A stretch of 64,000 bases of DNA from an uncultured Eubacterium sp. GTDB taxonomy: Bacteria; Bacillota; Clostridia; Lachnospirales; CAG-274. The notes under the pieces are model-generated. The model ran no database searches, was not told the DNA's origin, and was given only the letters and a program-made list of their open reading frames with translations. The stretch is from NCBI GenBank assembly GCA_900551755.1, contig URXK01000004.1:1-64000 (forward strand). The letters are read 5' to 3'. Position numbers and translations under genes: made by a program. This document shows positions 45,362 through 55,125 of this stretch, one piece after another (position 1 is the first letter of the stretch; each line of letters begins with the position of its first letter).

Positions 45362-46083
45362 TAACCTTTAACCTTCCAGCCTTCTAAACTTGACCTCTTT
45401 ATAGCATTAAATGTTCTTTCTTCAAAGTGGTCATACTTTAGAGCAAATTCCTTAACCATATTTTTAATATCTTCTCTAGTTGTTTTGCCATCAACAGGAC
45501 ATTTGTTTTTAACAATAGGCAAATTTTCTCTCCTTGAAAAGCCTATAACATCTTTTTCTGGCACATAAATCAAAGGTCTTATTGAGGCAATCTTTCTTCT
45601 GCTTAAAAATGTGTAAGGACTGAAACAATGTATTCTACCTTCATACAACAACGCCATTAAAAATGTTTCAAGAACATCATCTCTGTTATGACCTAATGCT
45701 ATTTTATTACAGCCTAATTCCTCAACCTTTGTGTTTAAAGCACCTTTTCTCATTTTAGCACACAAAGCACAAGGATTTTTTTCTCCTCTTTCTTTAAAAA
45801 CAATTTCAGCTATATCTGTATCTACAATGTGATAATTGACACCAAGTTCATCGCAAAACTTCTGTACTGGTGAAAAATCCATACCCTCAAAGCCAACATT
45901 GACTGTAATTGCCTCAAGTTCATAATGCTTAGGATAAAATCTCTGCATAGCCTTTAAAACAGCAAGCATTGAAAGACTATCCTTACCACCAGAAATACCG
46001 ATAGCTATTTTATCTCCCTCTTCTATCATATTGTAATCTTGAACTGCTCGTCTAACAAGACTAAGCATTTGTTGCATTTTCAT
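45361..46083 (-). CDS. TtcA-like PP-loop tRNA thiolation ATPase
   Basis: The 240-residue protein has the PP-loop GISGGKDSLSML near residue 32, the C-x-x-C pair in CALCAKMRKGAL and the Fe-S/zinc tail region NKCPVDGKTTREDI. TtcA-type enzymes install 2-thiocytidine at tRNA position 32. Related proteins have other tRNA or unknown substrates. The ATG at 46083 is chosen for its RBS (ggagg). It is first in the operon with xer, TPR, thiD and asparaginase genes. Confidence 0.88.
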   Translation of the reverse strand: MKMQQMLSLVRRAVQDYNMIEEGDKIAIGISGGKDSLSMLAVLKAMQRFYPKHYELEAITVNVGFEGMDFSPVQKFCDELGVNYHIVDTDIAEIVFKERGEKNPCALCAKMRKGALNTKVEELGCNKIALGHNRDDVLETFLMALLYEGRIHCFSPYTFLSRRKIASIRPLIYVPEKDVIGFSRRENLPIVKNKCPVDGKTTREDIKNMVKEFALKYDHFEERTFNAIKRSSLEGWKVKG

Positions 46084-46119
46084 ATATATCCTCCAACTAT
46101 TCGTAAAATTGTAATTAAC

Positions 46120-46148
46120 ATTATATACCACACCTTACTTAAAGTCAA
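46120..46148 (-). promoter_or_regulatory. Promoter of the ttcA-like operon
   Basis: On the minus strand TTGACT and TATAAT are separated by 17 bp, about 40 bp upstream of the ATG at 46083. Confidence 0.7.
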
Positions 46149-46195
46149 TTTTATAATTAAAAATCTTTTACAACATTTCAATAATACCTACTAAA

Positions 46196-46223
46196 AAAGG
46201 TGCAGATTAAATTCCACACCTTT
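46196..46223 (-). terminator. Terminator of the ABC exporter gene
   Basis: aaaggtg and caccttt form a 7-bp stem and the minus strand continues with a T-run (caccttttttag). It is 9 bp after the exporter stop. Confidence 0.75.
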
Positions 46224-46231
46224 CACTGTAT

Positions 46232-47902
46232 TTAGAGATATTTATTATTAAGTTTCTTATTATCAAAATAAACAACCCTGTCACACATTTCAATAGTTTT
46301 ATGCCTATGAGAAATAATTATGCAAGTTTTGTTTTTAAGACCTCTAATATTTTTTATTAATTCAGTTTCGTTATACTCATCAAGTGCTGATGTTGCCTCA
46401 TCTAAAAGTAAAATAGGTGCATCACACAAAAAAGCTCTGGCTATAGCAATTCTCTGTATCTGACCTTCACTAAGGCCTAGACCTCTTTCACCAATTACAG
46501 TATCTAGACCCTGTGGCAAAGTATTTATAAAATCCCAAATCATAGCCAATTTAGCTGAATTTATAATTTTATCATCTGTTGCATTAGGTTTGCAAAAACC
46601 AATATTTTCTCTAATTGTGCCAGACAAAATCATATTACCCTGAGGTACATAAGCATAGAGTTTTCTAAGTGAGGCATCAACTGGTATATTGCCATTTTGT
46701 GTTTTAATATACAGACTTCCCTTTTGTGGCTGAATAAGTGCTAGTATAAGTTTCATCATTGTTGACTTACCTATACCAGACGGACCTGCAATAGCTACAA
46801 TTTCACCCTTATTAATAGTTGTGCTTGCATTATCAAGTATAACATCATCTTTGTAGGCAAATGTAATATTTTCAAAATTAATTGAACTCATAATATTATA
46901 TAATTCATTTGCAGATAAGTTTTGTACAGACTTTGGCTCATCTTCAATGTTTTCAAGCTCAATCAGTCTTTCTGATGAGGCTATCATAGAATAAAATGCT
47001 GGCACAAGTCCACTCATATTACGCATTGGTGACTTAATTTGCTCAATAATCTGCAAAAATGCTGTTAAAGTACCAAATGTAATAGAACCAGCACTTATTC
47101 TTAAAGCACCCCATATAAGAGCTGCATAATAACCGCCTGTAAATAAAATATAAACACCTGTATCAGCTATATTGCTTACAGTTTGTTTTTTGTACATTAG
47201 CTTTAAAGCATCAAGCTGTTTATTTTTAAGTCTTGACGCTACAATGTCATTATTGGCAAAGGATTTTATAACAACTACATTTTCAATACATTCTTGTATA
47301 AAAGAACGAACAACACCATTAGCATTTTGCAAAGCCTTGTGAAGATACTTAAAATGCTTACTGTAAACCTTACTAGCAAAGCCAATAAATATACCAAACA
47401 CTACAACAACAATAGTAAGTTTAGGCTCAATAGCAAAAAGCACTGCAAGACCAGCTATTAATCTAGTTGCTAAAGCAATACCACTAGGAACAATAGAAAC
47501 AATGCCATTAATTATAATATCAACATCAGATGTAAATCTGTTTAAAAGTTCACCAGAATGATACTCATTAATTTTAGTCCACTTTTTATTAAGTAAGCAA
47601 TTAAACAAACCCTGCTTTATTTTTATATCTATTTTACCAACTGCTCTTATAAGAATATTGCAATATAAAATATTGAGTACAGCTTGCAAAATAATAATAA
47701 ATACAATTTTACTTGCTGTAAATATTAAACTACCTTCAATATCTCCCGTTGCAATATCAATAATTTCTTGAGATACAAGTGCAAGCCAAATAAAGCCCAA
47801 AGAAATTAAGCCAGTAATAACTGAAAGAAAAACAACCCACCATAATTGTCTGCCTGTATATTTGTATATCCATTTTAAAGCATTAACAGACCTGTTTTTC
47901 AT
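46232..47902 (-). CDS. ABC exporter, fused membrane and ATPase domains
   Basis: The 556-residue half-transporter has six membrane helices (about 20-290), then an ATPase domain with Walker A AGPSGIGKST, signature LSEGQIQR (E replaces the usual G), Walker B ILLLDEATSALD and the H-loop ISHRHK. It should work as a homodimer since no partner half-transporter is adjacent. The substrate is unknown. The ATG at 47902 has gaggag upstream. A longer frame to 47941 runs through a terminator hairpin and is rejected. Confidence 0.92.
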   Translation of the reverse strand: MKNRSVNALKWIYKYTGRQLWWVVFLSVITGLISLGFIWLALVSQEIIDIATGDIEGSLIFTASKIVFIIILQAVLNILYCNILIRAVGKIDIKIKQGLFNCLLNKKWTKINEYHSGELLNRFTSDVDIIINGIVSIVPSGIALATRLIAGLAVLFAIEPKLTIVVVVFGIFIGFASKVYSKHFKYLHKALQNANGVVRSFIQECIENVVVIKSFANNDIVASRLKNKQLDALKLMYKKQTVSNIADTGVYILFTGGYYAALIWGALRISAGSITFGTLTAFLQIIEQIKSPMRNMSGLVPAFYSMIASSERLIELENIEDEPKSVQNLSANELYNIMSSINFENITFAYKDDVILDNASTTINKGEIVAIAGPSGIGKSTMMKLILALIQPQKGSLYIKTQNGNIPVDASLRKLYAYVPQGNMILSGTIRENIGFCKPNATDDKIINSAKLAMIWDFINTLPQGLDTVIGERGLGLSEGQIQRIAIARAFLCDAPILLLDEATSALDEYNETELIKNIRGLKNKTCIIISHRHKTIEMCDRVVYFDNKKLNNKYL

Positions 47903-47920
47903 AAAAAAATTCTCCTCTGC

Positions 47921-47949
47921 AAAAAACGATGGCAAAGCCACCGTTTTTT
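47921..47949 (-). terminator. Terminator of the GH105 gene
   Basis: A 13-pair stem built from aaaaaacg, tggc and their complements with one mismatch and an AAA loop. The minus strand carries a T-run after it. It lies 30 bp beyond the GH105 stop and just before the ABC exporter RBS. Confidence 0.75.
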
Positions 47950-47980
47950 ACTATGTATTAATAATTTTTAAAAATAATAA

Positions 47981-49120
47981 TTACTTGCCAGCCTTTTCCT
48001 TGTAAAGGATTTCAATATAAGCAAGAACAAGAGGTCCAACACCCTTAGCATCATTAGATACAATAGGTTCAGACATATAGTAACCAAATGTACCATCTCT
48101 ACGCTTATTATCCTGAGGTCCTAAGCCTGCAACTAAGCAGATACCATCAAGCTGAAGTTCGCCATCTTTTTCAGAAAGATACTTTTCGCAAACGCCGTTA
48201 AATGCCTTTTCACCATACTTGAAGTAGCTTTCATCAAGAATACCCATTCTTACACTCTTCATAATAGCATAAGCAAAGATTGAGCTACCACTAGTTTCAA
48301 GATAGTTACCAGGAATACCGCCTAAATTAACTACCTGATACCACATACCATTTTCAGTCTGGTACTTAAGCATAGAATCAATTAATTCCTTGTAGATAGC
48401 AGAAAGCTTAGCCTTTTCTTCGTGCATAGATTCAGGCATAACAGAAACAGTGTCAATAAGTGACATTGCATACCAGCCTAAAGCTCTAATCCAGAAGTTT
48501 CTTGAACAACCAGTAACCTTATCACACCAGAAAGCCTCTCTTGAGCAATCATAACCGTGGTAGTAAAGACCAGTCTTAGGGTCTCTAAGCTTGTCATATA
48601 CATTTAAGAACTGCTCATAACTATCGTGGCAGTTTTCACAGTTATTATATTCTACCTCATACTGCATATAGAATGGCTGTCCCATATACATACCATCAAG
48701 CCAAACCTGATTAGGATAAATCTTCTTATGCCAGAAGTTACCTTCAGTAGTTCTAGGCTGATGCTTAACCTGTGAATAGATTGTATCAATAGCCTTTCTA
48801 TACTTTTCCTTACCAGTAAGCTTGTAAAGTTCAAATAAAGTCTTACCAGCATTTACATTATCAATATTGTATTCTTCAGGGTCATAAGACATAATACTAC
48901 CGTCTTCCTGAACAAAATAATCAATAAACTCATCAGCAAACTTTAAGAACTTTTCATCACCCTTAATTGCATAAAGGTCAAGAATAGCCTTAATCATACA
49001 TCCGTCAATATAGTTCCAACTTGAAGGCTCGCCACTCTTTATTTTTTCAATATTCCAAATAGGTGCCTGTGGTGTACTTTTTTCTAATAATTGGTCAATA
49101 TACTTATCTAAAATGTCCAT
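47981..49120 (-). CDS. Glycoside hydrolase family 105, unsaturated rhamnogalacturonyl hydrolase type
   Basis: The 379-residue protein matches YteR/RhiN-type GH105: an (alpha/alpha)6 barrel with PNQVWLDGMYMGQPF (catalytic Asp in WLDG), RNFWIRALGWYAMSLID and LETSGSSIFAYAIMKSVRMG. It removes the unsaturated uronic acid left at the end of pectin or rhamnogalacturonan oligosaccharides by lyases. No signal peptide, hence intracellular. The ATG at 49120 (RBS taggaggt) is preferred over an upstream in-frame start. The gene is monocistronic. Confidence 0.93.
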   Translation of the reverse strand: MDILDKYIDQLLEKSTPQAPIWNIEKIKSGEPSSWNYIDGCMIKAILDLYAIKGDEKFLKFADEFIDYFVQEDGSIMSYDPEEYNIDNVNAGKTLFELYKLTGKEKYRKAIDTIYSQVKHQPRTTEGNFWHKKIYPNQVWLDGMYMGQPFYMQYEVEYNNCENCHDSYEQFLNVYDKLRDPKTGLYYHGYDCSREAFWCDKVTGCSRNFWIRALGWYAMSLIDTVSVMPESMHEEKAKLSAIYKELIDSMLKYQTENGMWYQVVNLGGIPGNYLETSGSSIFAYAIMKSVRMGILDESYFKYGEKAFNGVCEKYLSEKDGELQLDGICLVAGLGPQDNKRRDGTFGYYMSEPIVSNDAKGVGPLVLAYIEILYKEKAGK

Positions 49121-49310
49121 TATTTTACCTCCTAGATTTAATTTACAACTTAATTTTAGCATAAATGTATATATAATGCAACTAAATATTTCAAAAAATT
49201 AGTAAAATCTTTTAAAAACTAATTTTATGAAGATTTTATAATGTTACTCTTTCCTAACTTAAGGTTTATTTGATATACTAATTTACATAAAATGTGAAAA
49301 GAGGAATAAT

Positions 49311-50486
49311 ATGACAAACTTATTAGTAAAACTTTTTGTAAAAAATAGCAACGATATATTTAATCCCGATGTTAGAAAATCCTATGGCACATTAAGTGGT
49401 GGTGTAGGTATATTTTGCAACTTAATATTATTCTGCACTAAGTTATTGGCAGGCATTTTTTCCGGTGCAATTTCTGTAATAGCTGATGCCTTTAACAATT
49501 TGTCAGATGCTGCATCATCAATTATAACTATAATAGGCTTTAAACTTGCTGACAAACCAGCTGATAACGACCACCCTTATGGTCACGGAAGATATGAATA
49601 TTTGTCAGGGCTCCTTATTGCACTGCTTATTATTATTACAGCCTTTGAACTTTTTAAAACATCTGTTGACAAAATATTAAACCCTGAAAATGTAGTGTTT
49701 TCTCTATTTTCATTGATTATACTTATTTTATCAATATGTGTTAAAATGTGGATGGCATTGTTTAATAAAAAAATAGGCAACAAACTAAATGCTTCAGCTA
49801 TGATTGCAACTGCAACTGATAGTTTAAGCGATTGTGTAGCAACTGGTGCTGTTTTAATTAGCCTTGTTATAAGTTTAATATTCAAAATAAATATTGACGG
49901 CTATGCTGGTATTTTAGTAGCATTATTTGTACTTAAAGCCGGTATTGATACTGCCAATGATACACTTAAGCCCCTTTTAGGTCAAGCTCCAGACCCAGCT
50001 TTTGTCAGGGAACTTGAAAAGGATATTTTAGAGGGCGGCAAAATAAAAGGTGTTCACGATATGCACATTCACGATTATGGTCCAGGTAGAGTAATTGTTT
50101 CACTCCACGCCGAAATTCCTGCTAGTATGAATGTTATGGAAGCCCACGATATTATTGATAGTACAGAGGAAAAAATAAAGAAAAAGCATAAATGTGATAT
50201 TAGTATTCATATGGACCCTATTGAAACTGAAAACGAAGCCATTAATAATCTTAAAAATATAGTTGCTGATATAATTAGAGGCATAAATCCTGCTCTTAAT
50301 TTTCACGATTTTAGAATAACTAATGGTCCTGAAAGAACTAATATTATATTTGATATAGAAGTTCCTTTTGGATTTAAAATGAATGATAATGACATAATTA
50401 ATAAAATAAGTGATGAAGTCAAAAAGATTAACAGTAATTACTATGTTGTTGCAAAAGTTGACAAGGTTGTAGTAAATGAAAATTAA
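49311..50486 (+). CDS. Cation diffusion facilitator transporter
   Basis: The 391-residue protein has the CDF membrane domain with metal-site motifs (ADAFNNLSDAASS; HPYGHGRYEY; SDCVATGAV). The cytoplasmic dimerisation domain (HDMHIHDYGPGRVIVSLHAEIPA) is followed by an extra C-terminal segment of about 90 residues that looks like a second copy of that domain (NFHDFRITNGPERTNIIFDIEVP). It exports divalent metal such as Zn or Mn in exchange for protons. The metal cannot be assigned. Confidence 0.93.
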   Translation: MTNLLVKLFVKNSNDIFNPDVRKSYGTLSGGVGIFCNLILFCTKLLAGIFSGAISVIADAFNNLSDAASSIITIIGFKLADKPADNDHPYGHGRYEYLSGLLIALLIIITAFELFKTSVDKILNPENVVFSLFSLIILILSICVKMWMALFNKKIGNKLNASAMIATATDSLSDCVATGAVLISLVISLIFKINIDGYAGILVALFVLKAGIDTANDTLKPLLGQAPDPAFVRELEKDILEGGKIKGVHDMHIHDYGPGRVIVSLHAEIPASMNVMEAHDIIDSTEEKIKKKHKCDISIHMDPIETENEAINNLKNIVADIIRGINPALNFHDFRITNGPERTNIIFDIEVPFGFKMNDNDIINKISDEVKKINSNYYVVAKVDKVVVNEN

Positions 50487-50512
50487 ATAAAACACATTGT
50501 TTCAAATGCAAA

Positions 50513-50542
50513 AAAGCCGAGGAAATTTACAACCTCGGCTTT
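50513..50542. terminator. Bidirectional terminator between CDF and dnaB
   Basis: A perfect 10-bp stem, aaagccgagg with cctcggcttt, sits between the converging CDF and dnaB genes with A- and T-rich flanks. Confidence 0.85.
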
Positions 50543-50550
50543 TGTATTTT

Positions 50551-51942
50551 TTATTCACGCATATCAGCAGGAATATCTGGCATAAAATCTTCATCAATAG
50601 CATCTTGAAACTTAGTAAACTGACCTTGCCAAACAAGTTTAACAGTATCAGTAGAACCATTTCTATTTTTTGCCACAATAACTTCACCCTTATTTTTAAC
50701 TTCAGGGTCATCTTTCTTGTAATATTCTTCTCTAAACAAAAGACATACAACATCGGCGTCCTGCTCAATAGCACCAGATTCTCTAAGGTCAGACATCATC
50801 GGTCTGTGGTCTTGTCTGCCTTCAGGGCCTCTTGAAAGCTGAGAAAGAGCTATAACTGGCACATTTAATTCTCTTGCAATACCCTTTAATGAACGGGATA
50901 TGTAAGAAACTCTTTGCTGGTCAGACTCATTTCTGTTACCTGTACCCTCCATAAGCTGTAGGTAGTCAATAACAATAAGCCCTAACCCTTTTTCCATTTT
51001 TAGCTTTCTGCACTTTTCTCTCATACTTATAGGATTGATACCTGGTGTATCATATATTTCTATAGGAGCAGCAGAAAGTGTACCCATAGCCATAGCTATA
51101 CTATCAAATTCCTCTGGTGTCAAATTACCTACTCTAAGTTTGCTAGAGTCCACAAGAGCCTGTGATGATAACATTCTGTTACCAAGCTGTTCTTTTGACA
51201 TTTCCAAACTAAATATGGCTGTAGGCACTCTACCCTCAACAGCTGCATACTGTGCAATATTAAGAGCAAATGCAGTTTTACCCATTGAAGGACGACCAGC
51301 CACAAGTATAAGGTCAGAATTTTGAAGTCCTGCTGTAAGTCTGTCAAAATCCTTAAAACCAGTTTCAATACCAGTTATTGTACTATTTGACCTAGTTACC
51401 TTATCTATTTTTTCAATAACCTCAGCCATAACTCTGTCCATAGAAACAAAGTCATTACTGTTTATATTTTGAGATACCTCTAAAATATCCTGCTCAGCCT
51501 TTGCAATAACTGTATCAACATCTTCACTGCCCTCATAAGAGCTAGCAGAAATGCTGTCACCAACCTTAATAAGTCGTCTAAAAACAGCCTTTTGTTTAAC
51601 AATATCTACATAATATTTTGTTTTGGCAGTTGTTGCAGCCAATCCATTAAGGCTAACAAGGTATTCAATACCTCCAACCTGTTCAAGATAACCCATACTT
51701 TCTAGCTTATCTTTAGCCATAACAAAGTCAACAGGCTTACTATTATTATATAAATCAAGAAAGGCCTCAAATATAAGCTTATGCGAAGGACTATAAAAAT
51801 CACTTGAAAGTAAATTTTCAGCTGCCACTCTTACTCCATCTTCATCAGGATAGAGCATACACGCAAGAACCATTTGTTCTGCGTCATTATCGTGTGGCGG
51901 TATTCTGTTGACATAAGTATTTTCATTATTATTTTCAGCCAT
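50551..51942 (-). CDS. dnaB: Replicative DNA helicase
   Basis: DnaB unwinds DNA at the fork as a hexamer. The 463-residue protein has the N-terminal helical domain (PPHDNDAEQMVLACML) and the RecA-like domain with Walker A GRPSMGKTAF, Walker B LIVIDYLQLM and the closing SDLRESGAIEQDADVV. No intein is present. It follows rplI by 13 bp, a common order in Firmicutes. Confidence 0.98.
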   Translation of the reverse strand: MAENNNENTYVNRIPPHDNDAEQMVLACMLYPDEDGVRVAAENLLSSDFYSPSHKLIFEAFLDLYNNSKPVDFVMAKDKLESMGYLEQVGGIEYLVSLNGLAATTAKTKYYVDIVKQKAVFRRLIKVGDSISASSYEGSEDVDTVIAKAEQDILEVSQNINSNDFVSMDRVMAEVIEKIDKVTRSNSTITGIETGFKDFDRLTAGLQNSDLILVAGRPSMGKTAFALNIAQYAAVEGRVPTAIFSLEMSKEQLGNRMLSSQALVDSSKLRVGNLTPEEFDSIAMAMGTLSAAPIEIYDTPGINPISMREKCRKLKMEKGLGLIVIDYLQLMEGTGNRNESDQQRVSYISRSLKGIARELNVPVIALSQLSRGPEGRQDHRPMMSDLRESGAIEQDADVVCLLFREEYYKKDDPEVKNKGEVIVAKNRNGSTDTVKLVWQGQFTKFQDAIDEDFMPDIPADMRE

Positions 51943-51955
51943 AATATTACCTCAA

Positions 51956-52399
51956 TTATGCCTCAGTTACAGAAATCTTTAACTTAGCTGTTACATTTGG
52001 GTGAAGCTTAATACTAGCCTCAGCATCACCAACAGCCTTTACTGGGTCAACAACAATCTTTTTCTTATCTATATCAATGTTAAACTGTTCCTTTAATGCA
52101 GCAGCAACTTCTTTGTTTGTAACAGCACCAAAAAGTTTACCATTGTTACCTACTTTAACCTTAAGATTTACTGTTTTATCTTCAATTTCTTTGCCAAGTT
52201 TTTGAGCAGCCTCAAGCTCAGCCTGAGCCTTAGCAGCAGCCTCAGCGTGCTGTCTTTCAAGTTTCTTAATATTAGCAGGTGTAGCCTCAACAGCTAAATT
52301 CTTTGGCATAAGAAAATTCTTAGCATAACCATCACTTGCGTTAATAGTCTGGTCCTTTTTACCAACACCCTTAATATCCTGTAATAAAATAACTTTCAT
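51956..52399 (-). CDS. rplI: 50S ribosomal protein L9
   Basis: The 147-residue protein has the L9 N-terminal domain ([17 protein letters not shown] ... [13 protein letters not shown]), a long helix and the C-terminal domain ([13 protein letters not shown]). The ATG at 52399 follows gaggaga. An upstream in-frame start would add residues not found in L9. It sits between the GdpP-like gene and dnaB. Confidence 0.98.
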   Translation of the reverse strand: MKVILLQDIKGVGKKDQTINASDGYAKNFLMPKNLAVEATPANIKKLERQHAEAAAKAQAELEAAQKLGKEIEDKTVNLKVKVGNNGKLFGAVTNKEVAAALKEQFNIDIDKKKIVVDPVKAVGDAEASIKLHPNVTAKLKISVTEA

Positions 52400-52400
52400 T

Positions 52401-54119
52401 TTATTCACTCTCCTCAATATATTCTTCTATTTTTTCTTTCAATAAATTAACAGCTTCCTCCATAGTAACACCTTCAAGCTGTGCAGCAGCACCAGCTTGA
52501 TGACCGCCACCACCAAGTTTTTCCATTAATTTTTGAACATTAACTTTACCTAAACTTCTAGCACTTATGTTGATTTGATTTCCATAGTGACAAAGTACAT
52601 AGCTTACTTCAATACCCTGTATATTTAAAAGCTCATCAGCAGCCTGTGCTATAAGTACAGTAGGATTGTCAACTTGAACACTCTCATCAAGAGAAGATAT
52701 AGCCATATTGCCATATATAATTTCTGCTGTTCTTATAATTTCTGACCTAGCTAAATACTCATCAAAAGAATTCTTAAACAATCTTCTAACAGATATAGTG
52801 TCTGCACCATTCTTCTTTAAGTATGCAGCAGCCTCAAATGTTTTTATACCAGTCTTAAAGGCAAAATTCTTAGTATCAACAGTTATACCAGCAAGTAAGC
52901 CCTCTATTTCAGTTCTGCTTAATCTAATGCCCTTAATATACATAAGCATTTCTGTCACCATTTCACAAGCTGATGAAGCATAAGCCTCGTGATAAATAAG
53001 AGCACAATTATCAATAGCTCCTGTAGCTTTTCTGTGATGGTCAATCATTACTATACTTCTAGCAGTGTCTAAAAGCTCTGGGCATTCTGTAAGGAATGGT
53101 CTGTGAGTATCAACAACCACAAGAAGTGTTCTTCTTTTAATCATTTTTTGTGCTTCTTCACTATTTATAAACACATTTTCATATCTGCCATCATCACAAA
53201 GTCTTTCATACAAAGCCTTTATGCCACTTGTTACATTGTTTAAAACAATATGGCATTTTTTATCATAAAAATTAGCTATAGCAAATATACCAGCAGCTGA
53301 ACCTAAACTATCAAGGTCTGGATTTTTATGACCCATTACAATTACATCACTAGCTGACAAAATAAGTTCTACTAAGCCATAAGCCTTAACTCTAGCTCTT
53401 ACTCTTGAATTTTGACTTACTTCTTTACCGTCACCGCCAACAAACTGATATGTATCCTCAGACTCCTTAATAACAATCTGATTACCACCTCTGCCAAGAG
53501 CCAAATCTAAAGCACCTCTTGCAAAAGCCATATCTTCATTAACAGTTTTGCCATTCATACCTATACCAATGCTTAATGTAGCTGGAACATCATTACCCAT
53601 TTCAATTTTAGCAATTTGTTCAACAATAGAGAATTTATCTTCTCTAAGTTTTTTAAGCATTTCTTTATTAAGTACGAAAAGATACTTGCCACTTTCAAAT
53701 TTTCTAACAAGTCCACCCATATTGTTGAAATAATCGTTAATTTTTCTTTCAATAATAGCACTGAAATGAGGAAATCTTATTTCGTCCATTGTTTCTTGTA
53801 TTTCAATACTATTATCAACAAGTAAGATACCAACAAGTATATTTGACTGAACACAGCCGTCATTATTAAGGTAAGGATTTTCTACAAAAATAACATTAAA
53901 ACAATCCTCACAATGAGCAGTGTATAAATCATACACCTTGTCATCTACAACGGTAAACTGCTTAGGTCTGTCAACATCAAATTCTGGAGCAATATCAAAA
54001 ATAGACTTAGTTTTTTTAATATTTTCGTTCCAATTTTTATAAATAGAATTATAGTCAACAATATTCAATTTTTCATCTAGCTTTACGCAAGGAAACGGAA
54101 TTGATATACATTCGTTCAT
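52401..54119 (-). CDS. GdpP-like DHH/DHHA1 phosphodiesterase lacking membrane helices
   Basis: GdpP hydrolyses cyclic di-AMP. This 572-residue protein has a PAS-like N-terminal segment (1-80), a degenerate GGDEF-like domain (about 90-225), an intact DHH domain ([36 protein letters not shown]) and a DHHA1 domain ([13 protein letters not shown]). Canonical GdpP is about 650 residues with two N-terminal membrane helices. Here none is present, and the RBS ggaggagag directly before the ATG excludes a longer start. It lies between pheA and rplI, the usual gdpP-rplI-dnaB order. Confidence 0.9.
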   Translation of the reverse strand: MNECISIPFPCVKLDEKLNIVDYNSIYKNWNENIKKTKSIFDIAPEFDVDRPKQFTVVDDKVYDLYTAHCEDCFNVIFVENPYLNNDGCVQSNILVGILLVDNSIEIQETMDEIRFPHFSAIIERKINDYFNNMGGLVRKFESGKYLFVLNKEMLKKLREDKFSIVEQIAKIEMGNDVPATLSIGIGMNGKTVNEDMAFARGALDLALGRGGNQIVIKESEDTYQFVGGDGKEVSQNSRVRARVKAYGLVELILSASDVIVMGHKNPDLDSLGSAAGIFAIANFYDKKCHIVLNNVTSGIKALYERLCDDGRYENVFINSEEAQKMIKRRTLLVVVDTHRPFLTECPELLDTARSIVMIDHHRKATGAIDNCALIYHEAYASSACEMVTEMLMYIKGIRLSRTEIEGLLAGITVDTKNFAFKTGIKTFEAAAYLKKNGADTISVRRLFKNSFDEYLARSEIIRTAEIIYGNMAISSLDESVQVDNPTVLIAQAADELLNIQGIEVSYVLCHYGNQINISARSLGKVNVQKLMEKLGGGGHQAGAAAQLEGVTMEEAVNLLKEKIEEYIEESE

Positions 54120-54159
54120 CTAATCTCTCCTCCACTGCCGACATTATACCACATATTAT

Positions 54160-54993
54160 TTATTTTTTCAATCTTTTATCAACAACACCGTAACAGCCTA
54201 ATTTTTTGCAGAAAGTAGTTTTCCTTTTAAGTAGCTTAATTGCAGCCTCAAAATCAGCTCCGTTATCCTCTACATCAAGGTCAATTATAAAAATATATTC
54301 AAGGGGCTTATTTCTTAAAGGTCTTGAATATATTTTAGACATATTAATATCGTATATAGAAAAAATATCCAAAATCTTTAAAAGTGCACCAGGTTCATTT
54401 GAAGTAGAAAAAACAATTGTGACAAAATTATCTTTTTTATACTCTGTTGTTTTACGCTTAGATACTCTTGCAAATTCAGTAAAATTGTCATTAGTGTCCT
54501 GTATTCCCTCTGCAATAACTTCAAGTCCGTAAAATTCTGCTGCACATTTTGCACCAATTCCAGCAACTCCGTATCCACTTTCAGCAACCGCTTGTATAGC
54601 ACCAGCAGTTGATGCCTTAGTTTCTGTATCTGCATTAGGCATATTAGCAATAATAAAATTTTTGCACTGTGGAATAGCGTGAGGGTGTGACATTATTGTT
54701 TTAATATCCTCTAATTTAGTTCCCTTTTTAGCTATAAGACATTGTTCAATAGGCATTATAAGAAGCTCTTGAATATACAAATCAACATCAAAGGCAAGAC
54801 TATCAACTGTGGCATTTACAATACCCTCAATTGAGTTTTCTATAGGAACAACAGCCTCTTGAACTTCATCATTAGCAACAGCCTTTAAAGCGTCTAAAAA
54901 GCTGTGATATGGCACTAATTCATTTCCTTTTGCTAAAGTAATGGCAGCCTGTTCACTAAATGTACCTCTTGGACCTAAATAACCAACTTTCAT
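54160..54993 (-). CDS. pheA: Prephenate dehydratase
   Basis: The enzyme converts prephenate to phenylpyruvate for phenylalanine synthesis. The 277-residue protein has the dehydratase domain (GPRGTFSEQAA; PIENSIEGIVNATVD) and a C-terminal ACT domain (PGALLKILDIFSIYDINMSKI, with SRP) that would bind phenylalanine for feedback control. The catalytic-loop motif usually written T-R-F reads T-E-F here (NFTEFARV). It lies 40 bp upstream of the GdpP-like gene in the same direction. Confidence 0.94.
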   Translation of the reverse strand: MKVGYLGPRGTFSEQAAITLAKGNELVPYHSFLDALKAVANDEVQEAVVPIENSIEGIVNATVDSLAFDVDLYIQELLIMPIEQCLIAKKGTKLEDIKTIMSHPHAIPQCKNFIIANMPNADTETKASTAGAIQAVAESGYGVAGIGAKCAAEFYGLEVIAEGIQDTNDNFTEFARVSKRKTTEYKKDNFVTIVFSTSNEPGALLKILDIFSIYDINMSKIYSRPLRNKPLEYIFIIDLDVEDNGADFEAAIKLLKRKTTFCKKLGCYGVVDKRLKK

Positions 54994-55065
54994 ACTTTTT
55001 CTCCTATTATGTATCTAATTTCTATTTTATACTATATCACAAAATCAAATTTAATACAATTATTA

Positions 55066-55094
55066 TTTACCTTTAAATTTAATTATGTTATAAT
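55066..55094 (+). promoter_or_regulatory. Promoter of the methionine synthase operon
   Basis: TTTACC and TATAAT separated by 17 bp, about 30 bp before the ATG at 55126. I find no cobalamin or SAM riboswitch in the short leader. Confidence 0.65.
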
Positions 55095-55125
55095 TATACA
55101 AATATGTTTTTTGGAGAATATTACA

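Noticed and set aside
47903..47941. Longer start for the ABC exporter
   Set aside because: The extra 13 codons pass through a terminator hairpin; the internal ATG at 47902 has a good RBS.
54994..55125. Cobalamin or SAM riboswitch before the methionine synthase operon
   Set aside because: The leader after the predicted promoter is only about 25 nt, too short for either riboswitch.
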